Shown: one piece after another, positions 10,460 through 17,119 of the stretch | Layout: every line of letters starts with the position of its first letter | Position numbering within the stretch: position 1 is the first letter of the stretch | Assembly: GCA_016946835.1 (NCBI GenBank) | Contig: JACVTC010000547.1 | Coordinates: 2,501 to 19,619, forward strand | Direction: 5' to 3' | Length of the DNA: 17,119 nucleotides | Source of the DNA: Neocallimastix lanati (nom. inval.) | Lineage: Eukaryota; Neocallimastigomycota; Neocallimastigomycetes; Neocallimastigales; Neocallimastigaceae | Notes under the pieces: model-generated | What the model saw: the letters and a program-made list of their open reading frames with translations, nothing else | What the model was told of the DNA's origin: nothing | The model's database searches: none | Position numbers and translations under genes: made by a program

Positions 10460-10533
10460 CACTTTTAAAATAATTATTAAAACTATTTTAAAAGAATAAA
10501 AACAAATAATGTTAAATAATTATTTTAAAAGTG
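10460..10533. repeat. 17-bp inverted repeat
   Basis: CACTTTTAAAATAATTA (10460-10476) is the exact reverse complement of TAATTATTTTAAAAGTG (10517-10533), with a 40-bp loop. The CAC/GTG ends make chance pairing less likely than for pure A/T arms. Confidence 0.75.
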
Positions 10534-10579
10534 CACTTTTTAATTCATTTAATTTTTAATATTTTATTTTTTTTTCTCT

Positions 10580-10678
10580 TATATAAAATAATTTAATAAT
10601 TTTTTAATAAATAATTTTTATAATAATTTTTATTATTATTTTATTATTTATTATTAAAGAATTAAATTATTTTATATA
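10580..10678. repeat. 18-bp inverted repeat
   Basis: TATATAAAATAATTTAAT (10580-10597) is exactly complementary to ATTAAATTATTTTATATA (10661-10678). The 63-bp interior is itself rich in complementary AAT/ATT runs, so the whole 99 bp could fold into one long imperfect hairpin. All arm bases are A/T, so chance contributes more here. Confidence 0.6.
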
Positions 10679-10882
10679 TAGTTTTTATTTAGTATAAAAT
10701 ATATTTTTTTTATTTATTTACATATTAGATTTTTATTAATTATATAGTTTTATAATTTTTCCTTTCTTTATTTACCCTTTTAACTTTTACAATAGTTATC
10801 CTTTTATTTTACTTTTAATATAATTCTATAATTTTTATTATAATTCTTCTTTTATATTTATATTTAAAAAATTTATATTAAA

Positions 10883-10958
10883 AATTTTTCTTGTGTTCCC
10901 TTTATATATAAATTATTATAAATTTTTCTTGTGTTCCCTTTATATATAAATTATTAAA
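10883..10958 (+). repeat. 38-bp tandem duplication
   Basis: AATTTTTCTTGTGTTCCCTT and the following TATATATAAATTATTA occur at 10883 and again at 10921, with no differences seen in the shared core. It is a recent local duplication inside element A. Confidence 0.85.
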
Positions 10959-11340
10959 AGATTTATTTTTTTTTAATCTTTTTATTTAATTATATATAAA
11001 TAACATAAGAATAATTATTATTTTATTTTTTATTTTCTTTTATTCTTTTTTTATTTTATTTTTATTTTTATCTTTTATAAATTATCTTTTATAAATTATC
11101 TCTATATATATATATCTTATTTTATTATGTCTTCATAATAATTTAAATATTTATATAATACCTTTTATTTTTTTTCATTATAATAATTATATTTTTATAA
11201 CCTTTATTATTCTTTCAACCTTACCTTTTTTTATTTATTTTATTTACTTTGGTTAATAATTACTTTACTTTATTTACCCTTTATTTTTTAATTATTAACT
11301 CTTATTTTATTATAGTTATTATCTTTAGATAATAATTATA

Positions 11341-11430
11341 AACTTTTATCATTTTATATAATTTTATATAAATTTTTATCATTTTATATAATTTTATATA
11401 AACTTTTATCATTTTATATAATTTTATATT
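11341..11430 (+). repeat. 30-bp tandem repeat, three copies
   Basis: The unit AACTTTTATCATTTTATATA plus ATTTTATATA starts at 11341, 11371 and 11401. The middle copy differs by one C-to-T change. It directly precedes the palindrome array. Confidence 0.88.
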
Positions 11431-12475
11431 TTTATAATTATATACTTTTTATTATTATCTTATATAATTATTTCTTTTAATAATTATATATACTTCTTTT
11501 CTTTTCTTGTATAATTATTTACTTTAAGTAATTATACATTTTTTATTATCTTATATAATTATTTCTTTTAATAATTATATACTTTTATTTTATTTTATTA
11601 TATAATTATATATCTTTTATAATTATATATTTTTTAATTTCTTATATAATTATTTTCTTTAAATAATTATATATACTTCTCTTTTTTCTTATATAATTAT
11701 TTCTTTTAATAATTATATACTTTTTATTATCTTATATAATTATATACCTTTTATAATTATATATTTTTATTATTTACTTATATAATTATTTATTTTAAAT
11801 AATTATATACTTTCTTTATCATTATCTTATATAATTATTTGCTTAAAATAATTATATACTTTTTATTTACTTATATAATTATATATCTTTTATAATTATA
11901 TACTTTTATTTACTTATATAATTATATATCTTTTATAATTATATACTTTTATTTACTTATATAATTATTTATTTTTAAATAATTATATATTTTTTCATTA
12001 TCTTATATAATTATTTCTTTTAATAGTTATATACTTTTTACTTACTTATATAATTATATACTTTTTATAATTATATATTTTATTATTTATTTATATAATT
12101 ATTTCTTTTAATAATTATATATTTTTATTATTATATTATATACTTATATATCTTTTATAATTATATATTTTTTTTTTCACTAATATAATTATTTGCTTAT
12201 AATAATTATATATTTTATTCACTTATATAATTATTTGCTTATAATAATTATATATTTTATTATATTTTATTCACTTATATAATTATTTTCTTATAATTAT
12301 ATATTTTTATTATTATCTAATATAATTATTTATTTTAATAATTATATTTTTTATTTTTTATTTTATTATATAATTATATTTCATTTATAATTATATATTT
12401 TATTCATTTATATAATTATTTATTTTAATAATTATATAATTATATATTTTTATTATTACTTTTTATAGTTATATA
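11430..12475. repeat. Palindrome array, about 22 ATAATTAT hairpin units
   Basis: For about 1 kb the sequence repeats TTATATAATTAT, a short T-rich centre, then ATAATTATATA, spaced by pyrimidine-rich linkers, with a period near 45 bp. I count about 22 units by eye. Centres fall into types (TTCTTTTA, TATCTTTTATA, TTGCTTAAA, TTTACTTTAAG), while the arms hardly change. One unit (11509-11537) has a G at its left end matched by a C at its right end. Because ATAATTAT is itself a palindrome, this can be read either as an array of hairpins or as paired binding sites. The last recognisable unit (near 12515) is also kept in R2. Confidence 0.8.
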
Positions 12476-12620
12476 CTTAGATTAATATCTTATATAATAC
12501 TTAGATTATTATCATATATAATTATTTACTTATAATAATTATCTATTTTAGATATATTTACTTATAGATATTAATACTTAATAATAGTTATTTTAATATT
12601 TCCTTTTAGAGATAGTCAAG

Positions 12621-12650
12621 ATATTGAAATTCCTCATGGGATTTCAGTAT
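12621..12650 (+). ncRNA. Conserved RNA hairpin in the 3' region of element A
   Basis: Thirteen bases (12621-12633) pair with 12638-12650 around a TCAT tetraloop. The stem includes C-G pairs next to the loop and two T-G positions, which are G-U wobbles in a + strand transcript but A-C mismatches on the other strand. The second copy (16391-16420) is identical. This asymmetry suggests selection on a + strand RNA. It is a predicted structure only; no transcript is shown. Confidence 0.5.
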
Positions 12651-12729
12651 ACGAATTTTAAGTTAGTTAAATTTTCATAAATTTTCTCTTAGATATAGTT
12701 AATTAGAATATTTTCCTTTTTTAGATAAT

Positions 12730-12748
12730 GGACATATTTAGTATATCC
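12730..12748 (+). ncRNA. Second small hairpin in the 3' region of element A
   Basis: GGACATA, loop TTTAG, then TATATCC here (one A-C mismatch). In R2 (16500-16518) the right arm reads TATGTCC, which pairs perfectly. The GC bases stand out in this region. It may be part of the signal recognised by the reverse transcriptase. Confidence 0.4.
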
Positions 12749-13087
12749 GTTTTACTTTTTAATCAAAATTTTAAATACTTTAATTTACTTTTGATCAAAA
12801 CTTTAATAACTTTAAATTTATTTTTGATCAAAATTTTAATAACTTTAAATTTATATTTTTTATCAAACTTTAAATATTTTAATATTAAATAATTTTATTA
12901 GTTAGTTAAATCTTTATTAATTTTAACTTAGTAATAATATTTAATATTTCAAATTACTTATTAATTCTTATAATAGTTATATTTAGTAAATACTTTAAAT
13001 AATTTTTATATTATTATATTTTATTCTTGTAATTATTATATTTATCAAATACATGTAATACTTTGTAAATCTTAAATAAATAAAAGA

Positions 13088-13110
13088 ATTTAAAACCTAA
13101 CCCCTAACCC
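13088..13110 (+). repeat. Telomere-type junction 1 (end of element A)
   Basis: TTTAAAACCTAACCCCTAACCC: the shared 15-nt terminus TTTAAAACCTAACCC (13088-13102), then a variant repeat with one extra C. The reverse strand reads GGGTTAGGGGTTAGG. The following base starts unit B1. Confidence 0.88.
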
Positions 13111-13377
13111 TTCTTAATAATAATTCTCTAGAATAGTATAGAATTCTTTGTTACAAATAGAATAGTTTAAAAATCTTAGAATAGATTTTAATATCTAAAA
13201 TAAAAATCTTATTTTCTATTATTATTTGTTTAAAATAATAATAGTCGCTAGAATAGTTTAATAATTAAACTTCTTGAAAATCAATAATGATTTTTCTTAA
13301 ATTATATATACATTAATAATGTATTAACTATTTGATTAATTTTATTAAATAAAATTATAACGTTTAAAACCTAACCC
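13111..13377 (+). mobile_element. Unit B1: short telomere-ended element
   Basis: A 267-bp unit placed between two telomere-type tracts. From 13143 to 13377 it is nearly identical to B2 (235-bp period). B1 has 32 additional bases at its left end. Its last 90 bp, with the ATACATTAATAATGTAT hairpin (13308-13324) and the TTTAAAACCTAACCC terminus (13363-13377), resemble the 3' end of element C. It is best read as a 5'-truncated or SINE-like copy sharing the C-type 3' end. Confidence 0.65.
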
Positions 13378-13615
13378 ATTCTTTGTTACAAATAGAATAG
13401 TTTAAAATCTTAGAATAGATTTTAATATCTAAAATAAAAATCTTATTTTCTATTATTATTTGTTTAAAATAATAATAGTCGCTAGAATAGTTTAATAATT
13501 AAACTTCTTGAAAATCAATAATGATTTTTCTTAAATTATATATACATTAATAATGTATTAACTATTTTGATTAATTTTATTAAATAAAATTATAACGTTT
13601 AAAACCTAACCCTAA
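13378..13615 (+). mobile_element. Unit B2: second short telomere-ended element
   Basis: A near-exact repeat of 13143-13377, starting directly after the CCTAACCC at 13370-13377 and ending in TTTAAAACCTAACCC (13598-13612) plus TAA. It carries the same hairpin (13542-13558). Differing left ends with the same right end is the usual pattern of 5' truncation during reverse transcription, though tandem duplication would also give two copies. Confidence 0.65.
13598..13615 (+). repeat. Telomere-type junction 3 (end of B2, start of C)
   Basis: TTTAAAACCTAACCCTAA closes unit B2. Element C starts immediately afterwards, leaving only about 52 bp between the tract and the ORF1 start codon of C. Confidence 0.85.
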
Positions 13616-13667
13616 ATAAAAATATTCTTTATAATTAAATATTCTTATAAATTTTTAATATCTTATA

Positions 13668-15880
13668 ATGCCATCTAAAGGGGAAGAAGTCTTAAGCTAC
13701 GCCGGTGTTTACCACTTGTCATTTATTCTTAGTGGTAAAAACCAAAGCGCGGACGGACGCCCTATTCCGATCCGCTGCAGAAGATGCGGGGGAATTTTTA
13801 CTAAGACAAGTCATACCCGCCTCTACTGCTCGAACAAACGAAAGAAATGCAACAATAGCTGCACCTTTAGTGCTCTTAAGGCGTATCTTATTGATCTTTA
13901 TAATCATAAGATCGTCTCTCTCAGTAAGGGAAATGATAACATACCTCTTATCCTATTCAAGAATGGGAGACAGGTCATATCTCTCCCCTTCCAAAGTCCT
14001 AATCCCAAGGACAAAAACTAATGAAGACCTCTTCAAACCGGTACCAGTAAAGAAGCTACTCACGATGGTGCCTAGTTTGAGAAACCATTTCTGGTGCAAA
14101 TATGATTATTGTAGACCAGAAATGAACGACAAAGAGGAGATTGATGTAAATCAAACCCTCCTCTCTGCTGAACCTACTACCTCTTCTAACGGTACTACTC
14201 TAGTCATCGCAGCACCTACCCAAGATGCTGCGATGAAAGAAGCTAACTCTGGGGAAGAACTCGTTGGAAAGACCGTCAGTAATCCCATGATTACTGAAGA
14301 GCCTATCTTAAAGCCTGTGATTCCCTCCACAACGAAAGAAGTAGATATCTTAAGCCAAGAAAGGTTATTCAAGAAGCCAGTGACCGAAGGGACTGGTAAA
14401 AGAAAAAATAACCCCTTGGAAGAAGATGAACGAAATCCTAGCATTGAGAGATATCTCTCAAGCTGCCAAAATTCGGCCCCTAAAGAGCTCAATCAGTTCG
14501 ATTTAGACGAATTTAATCGTCTTAGAACTGAGAACGCTCATTTAAAAAATTTATGTTATAATAGTAAGATTGAAATTTCCAATCTTACTGAATCAATAAG
14601 AAGCCTAGAAGAGTCTTGGAAAAAGGAGAAAGTTAAACTTTCATCCCAAATTTTCAAGGCTCAGAACAACTCAGTAGCACTTAGTACGGTGCTACAAAAT
14701 AAGTCTGAAGCCTCCCCCTCTCGACTTTCTCTTGAAATATTAGAGAAAAAGGAGAGGATCAAAAAATGATAGAAGAAAAAAAGGGAAAATGTAAGGATAT
14801 TACAGATTCCCTTGAGAAGAATGCCGACCATCTTCCTCCACAGCTTCAACGAATAAGAAGTCAGGAAGATGGCCTCCCCTTAATTCAGGAAAGTATCCTG
14901 AGCCTCATTATGAGGCAACCTAAGATCATCCGAAAGGATGATCTTGACTTAGTATATATTAAAGGCATTCAAAGGCAACCCATCTGGGTTATCAAAAAAT
15001 GCCTTAGTAATCTTGGAATACGACATTTTTATATTAAAAATGTCTCGTTCATTGGTAAAGACATTTGCGAACTTACAGTTCTCAAAAGATCCAAACCAAT
15101 GATTATTAACATCCTTAAAGTTTTTGAAAACTCATTCAAAGTTCTCGAAAACTTTAACCCTGTTGCTGTTGACAATGCCTCTACAGCTAATGATGAAGAT
15201 ATTCTTAGAGTAGAAAAAGCATGCTACCGAAGAATATCTGAAACTATTAATAGAAAAAGAAGTCCTGATTATATTAAGGACTTCTTTTCTAATGTTATCC
15301 AGAATATTAAATTTACCAAATTTAATATTCCTACGCCTACGCCTACTGCTGTCCTGATGAAGCTTCTCTTAATGTAGAAGCCTCTACCTCAGGTAATAAC
15401 TTCGCTGCTCCTTCTTCGGTTTGTGCCCACGATAATGCTCCAGCTACCATCAATGATGCTCCAGCTAACTCGCCCGGCTCGACCTCGGAAGTAGCTAATG
15501 CTGCCCTCCGCTCTAGTAAAGAAGCCATCTCTGCCTTTGCCCTTGCGCTAAAGGAAAGGGTTGTTAGCCCATCAAAGGGCTTTGCTGCTTTTAAGGCTGC
15601 TAATCCAAGTGGCCCTCTTGAATCCCCAGAGTTCAAAGGTACGTCTGAACTCTTTGAGGATGACAGCCTAAACACGGAGGATGATAATGATTCAATTATC
15701 TCCTCAACGTTAACTCCTACAGTGCCAATTGAGCACTACCATGAAGCCGGGATGGATATGTATAGTGACACTATAATATCCAATTCCCCTAATATTCTCA
15801 GTACAACTATTAATCCATTAAATCCTATGGATTATAGTTCTGAGGATATTATTGAATCTATGAAATATATCAATGAATAA
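13668..15880 (+). pseudogene. Frame-shifted LINE ORF1 of element C
   Basis: Four consecutive segments in shifting frames together match the LINE ORF1. Segment 1 (13668 to about 14013) holds the HLSFILSGK start and a zinc-ribbon-like cluster (C37, C40, C54, C61, C65), then ALKAYLIDLYN. Segment 2 (about 14014-14766) has LFKPVPVKK, a Ser/Thr/Pro stretch and a coiled coil (ENAHLKNLCYNSKIEISNL). Segment 3 (14766 to about 15350) holds LGIRHFYIKNVSFIGKD and ICELTVL, matching NISFVGKNICELLV of the LINE. Segment 4 (about 15350-15880) is an Ala/Ser/Pro then acidic tail ending ...YINE; it has no early ATG. The breaks are +1 near 14014 (A5 run), -1 at 14761-14766 (A6 run) and -1 near 15350 (short C run). 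Each is one base in or beside a homopolymer, so sequencing error or recent decay are both possible. No other premature stop is needed. Confidence 0.85.
14761..14769 (+). other. Stop-start overlap at an A6 run within the ORF1 of C
   Basis: AAAAAATGA: segment 2 stops with TGA at 14767-14769 while segment 3 can start with the overlapping ATG at 14766-14768. An ATGA overlap after an A-run could allow coupled reinitiation or -1 slippage, so this one break could be functional. However, two other frame breaks in the same gene lack such a signal, and the LINE ORF1 reads through this region in one frame. Confidence 0.45.
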
Positions 15881-16273
15881 ATATATTTCATACGATTTCA
15901 GTTTAATTAAATATACTTACTTTACGAACAAACTAAAAATTTAATTTCTTTATAAATTTTATTTTAAAATATTCTACTAGATTATAAAAACTTTATATTC
16001 TTTTAGATAATTACAAAAATTCTTTTATTAGAATTACTTTTATTATTCATTTACTTTAAAAGAATAATTTTTCTCTTCCTTAAAATTCTAAACTTTATAG
16101 ATATATACTTTTTTTTTACTTTATCGAACTTTTATTTTTTTACTAAAAATGTATTAATTTACTTAAAATCATGTAGTCATGATTTCATATAATTTATATA
16201 TACATTAATTAATGTATTATCTAATCGAATAATTTTAATAAAAATTACAAAGTTTAAAACCTAACCCTAACCC
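15881..16273 (+). other. 3' untranslated region of element C
   Basis: 393 bp between the ORF1 stop and the telomere-type tract, AT-rich and without an ORF. The last 90 bp align with the ends of B1 and B2: a TATATACATTAAT palindrome (ATACATTAATTAATGTAT, 16200-16217), an AATTTTAATAAAA stretch, then TTTAAAACCTAACCC (16253-16267). LINEs of the stringent type use a 3' structure like this to recruit reverse transcriptase; that is inference here. Confidence 0.65.
16253..16273 (+). repeat. Telomere-type junction 4 (end of C, start of R2)
   Basis: The shared TTTAAAACCTAACCC terminus followed by one more TAACCC. The next base (16274) is an internal position of element A, which makes this the clearest example of a truncated 5' end joined to telomeric repeats. 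Confidence 0.92.
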
Positions 16274-16852
16274 TATTATCATATATAATTATTTACTTAT
16301 AATAATTATCTATTTTAGATATATTTACTTATAGTTATTAATACTTAATAATAGTTATTTTTTTAATATTTCCTTTTAGAGATAGTCAAGATATTGAAAT
16401 TCCTCATGGGATTTCAGTATATGAATTTTAAGTTTGTTAAATTTTCATAAATTTTCTCTTAGATATAGTTAATTAGAATATTTTCCTTTTTTAGATAATG
16501 GACATATTTAGTATGTCCGCTTTACTTTTTAATCAAAACTTTAAATACTTTAATTTACTTTTGATCAAAACTTTAATAACTTTAAATTTATAATTTTTAT
16601 CAAACTTTAAATATTTTAATTTTAAATAATTTTATTAGTTAGTTAAATCTTTATTAATTTTAACTTAGTAATAATATTTAATATTTCAAATTACTTATTA
16701 ATTCTTATAATAGTTATATTTAGTAAATACTTTAAATAATTTTTATATTATTATATTTTATTCTTGTAATTATTATATTTATCAAATACATGTAATACTT
16801 TGTAAATCTTAAATAAATAAAAGAATTTAAAACCTAACCCTAACCCTAACCC
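16274..16852 (+). mobile_element. R2: 5'-truncated copy of element A
   Basis: 579 bp matching 12507-13110 with few substitutions and one fewer 32-bp TTTGATCAAAA repeat. It keeps the 3' end of element A, including both hairpins (16391-16420 and 16500-16518, the latter perfectly paired), but lacks the first 2.35 kb. The left end lies directly against CCCTAACCC and the right end runs into three telomere-type units. Confidence 0.8.
16826..16852 (+). repeat. Telomere-type junction 5, the longest tract
   Basis: TTTAAAA followed by CCTAACCCTAACCCTAACCC (16833-16852): three uninterrupted repeats of the CCCTAA (TTAGGG) type. The next bases, from 16853-16854, are the 5' end of a second element A. Confidence 0.95.
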
Positions 16853-16853
16853 T

Positions 16854-17119
16854 TTTCTCCTAATGTATAATCCAAAATACATTATGGTTTTTTCTCCTAA
16901 TGTATAATCCAAAATACATTATGGTTTATTATTTAATTATTTTTTTTTATTAAATAATTATATTTATTATAAATCTTTTTATATCATAACGGTAATTCAT
17001 ATTTATCTATTTATTAATTATTATATATATTTGCGGTACAAAAAAATTTATTTTTATTTTTTGTACTACATTATTTTTGATAACTCTAAATAATTATATT
17101 TTTTTTTATATTTTTATTT
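16854..17119 (+). mobile_element. 5' end of a second element A, cut by the window edge
   Basis: It matches 10152-10418 with only two single-base T-run differences that I can see (offset 6702). It starts with the same doubled 37-bp hairpin. It defines the element start, because the sequence to the left is telomeric here and A-rich LINE flank at the first copy. Confidence 0.88.

Larger units (their letters stand above)
10152..13110 (+). mobile_element. Element A: non-coding telomere-ended repeat unit, about 2.96 kb
   Basis: The 5' end is defined because a second copy at 16854 starts at the same base after telomere-type repeats. The 3' end is defined by CCTAACCCCTAACCC at 13096-13110 and by the truncated copy R2 ending in the same way. 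No ORF of useful length is present. In order it holds a doubled 37-bp terminal hairpin, two long inverted repeats, short tandem duplications, a 1-kb array of palindromic ATAATTAT sites, and a 600-bp 3' region with two hairpins. Its direction is inferred from the 5' truncation of R2 and from the 3' telomeric tract. It would need reverse transcriptase from another element. The alternative is a subtelomeric satellite block spread by recombination rather than by RNA. Confidence 0.6.
12507..13110 (+). repeat. R1: 3' region of element A, duplicated at 16274-16852
   Basis: From TATTATCATATATAATTATT to the telomere-type tract, this 604-bp stretch matches 16274-16852 nearly base for base (initial offset 3767). 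The main difference is one additional copy of a 32-bp TTTGATCAAAA unit here. It includes two hairpins with G/C stems (12621-12650 and 12730-12748). No ORF is present. Confidence 0.92.
13616..16273 (+). mobile_element. Element C: ORF1-only telomere-ended retroelement, about 2.66 kb
   Basis: It lies between telomere-type tracts (13605-13615 and 16260-16273). It consists of a 52-bp leader, a frame-shifted ORF1 (13668-15880) homologous to that of the LINE at 2126-4516, and a 393-bp 3' region ending in a palindromic hairpin and the common TTTAAAACCTAACCC terminus. There is no trace of endonuclease or reverse transcriptase. Its coding part is clearly richer in G+C than anything else in the window. 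The layout recalls Drosophila HeT-A, which encodes only a Gag-like protein and sits at telomeres. It could instead be a deletion derivative that lost ORF2. Confidence 0.7.

Noticed and set aside
13705-14013. First 100 residues of the frame-1 ORF starting at 13705
   Set aside because: They overlap the zinc-ribbon segment, which is clearly the homologous frame; only the part after about 14014 is the real continuation.
15343-15675. Minus-strand ORF of 110 residues
   Set aside because: It lies opposite segment 4 of the ORF1 of C. The GC-rich region gives long open frames by chance, and the plus frame continues to a stop that matches the LINE ORF1 end.

Overview
The window is eukaryotic, extremely A+T-rich DNA: long T- and A-tracts between genes, asparagine-rich proteins with AAT/GAT trinucleotide expansions, and short telomere-type CCCTAA tracts on the + strand. 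TAA/TGA/TAG behave as ordinary stops. This style fits an anaerobic gut fungus (Neocallimastigomycota) best. A dictyostelid-like amoeba is the main alternative. This is inference from composition, not from a marker gene. Every coding region I can support belongs to a non-LTR (LINE-type) retrotransposon, and all of them lie on the + strand. I see no host gene, tRNA, rRNA or CRISPR.

Layout. 1-800 is low-complexity DNA: a 7-bp TTTATTA microsatellite, a 47-bp duplication, an alternating 43/50-bp minisatellite and two diverged copies of one block. 800-2125 is featureless AT-rich DNA leading into a full-length LINE. Its ORF1 (2126-4516) encodes a zinc-ribbon, coiled-coil, gag-like protein. Its ORF2 (frame open 4470-8924) encodes an APE-type endonuclease, a reverse transcriptase with YADD, and a C-terminal CCHC knuckle. 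8925-10151 is non-coding, T-rich then A-rich, with a possible (A)n(TAA)n tail.

10152-17119 is the most interesting part: a head-to-tail chain of elements, each ending on the + strand in the same 15 nt (TTTAAAACCTAACCC) followed by zero to two further telomere-type repeats. The units are: A (10152-13110, about 3 kb, non-coding, with a 1-kb array of palindromes); two short units B1 and B2 (13111-13377, 13378-13615); C (13616-16273, a second, divergent and frame-shifted ORF1 with no ORF2); R2 (16274-16852, a 5'-truncated copy of the 3' end of A); and the start of a second A (16854 to the window end), which begins at the same base as the first. An element 3' end abutting CCCTAA repeats, with the next element starting on their far side, is what target-primed reverse transcription onto a TTAGGG 3' end would give.

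Working model (inference): this is subtelomeric DNA built by telomere-directed retroelements. Unit C is ORF1-only and unit A is non-coding, so both would need reverse transcriptase in trans. The neighbouring autonomous LINE, whose ORF1 is clearly homologous to that of C, represents a plausible source family. This parallels HeT-A (Gag only) and TART (Gag plus RT) at Drosophila telomeres. The chromosome end would lie towards the left of the window.
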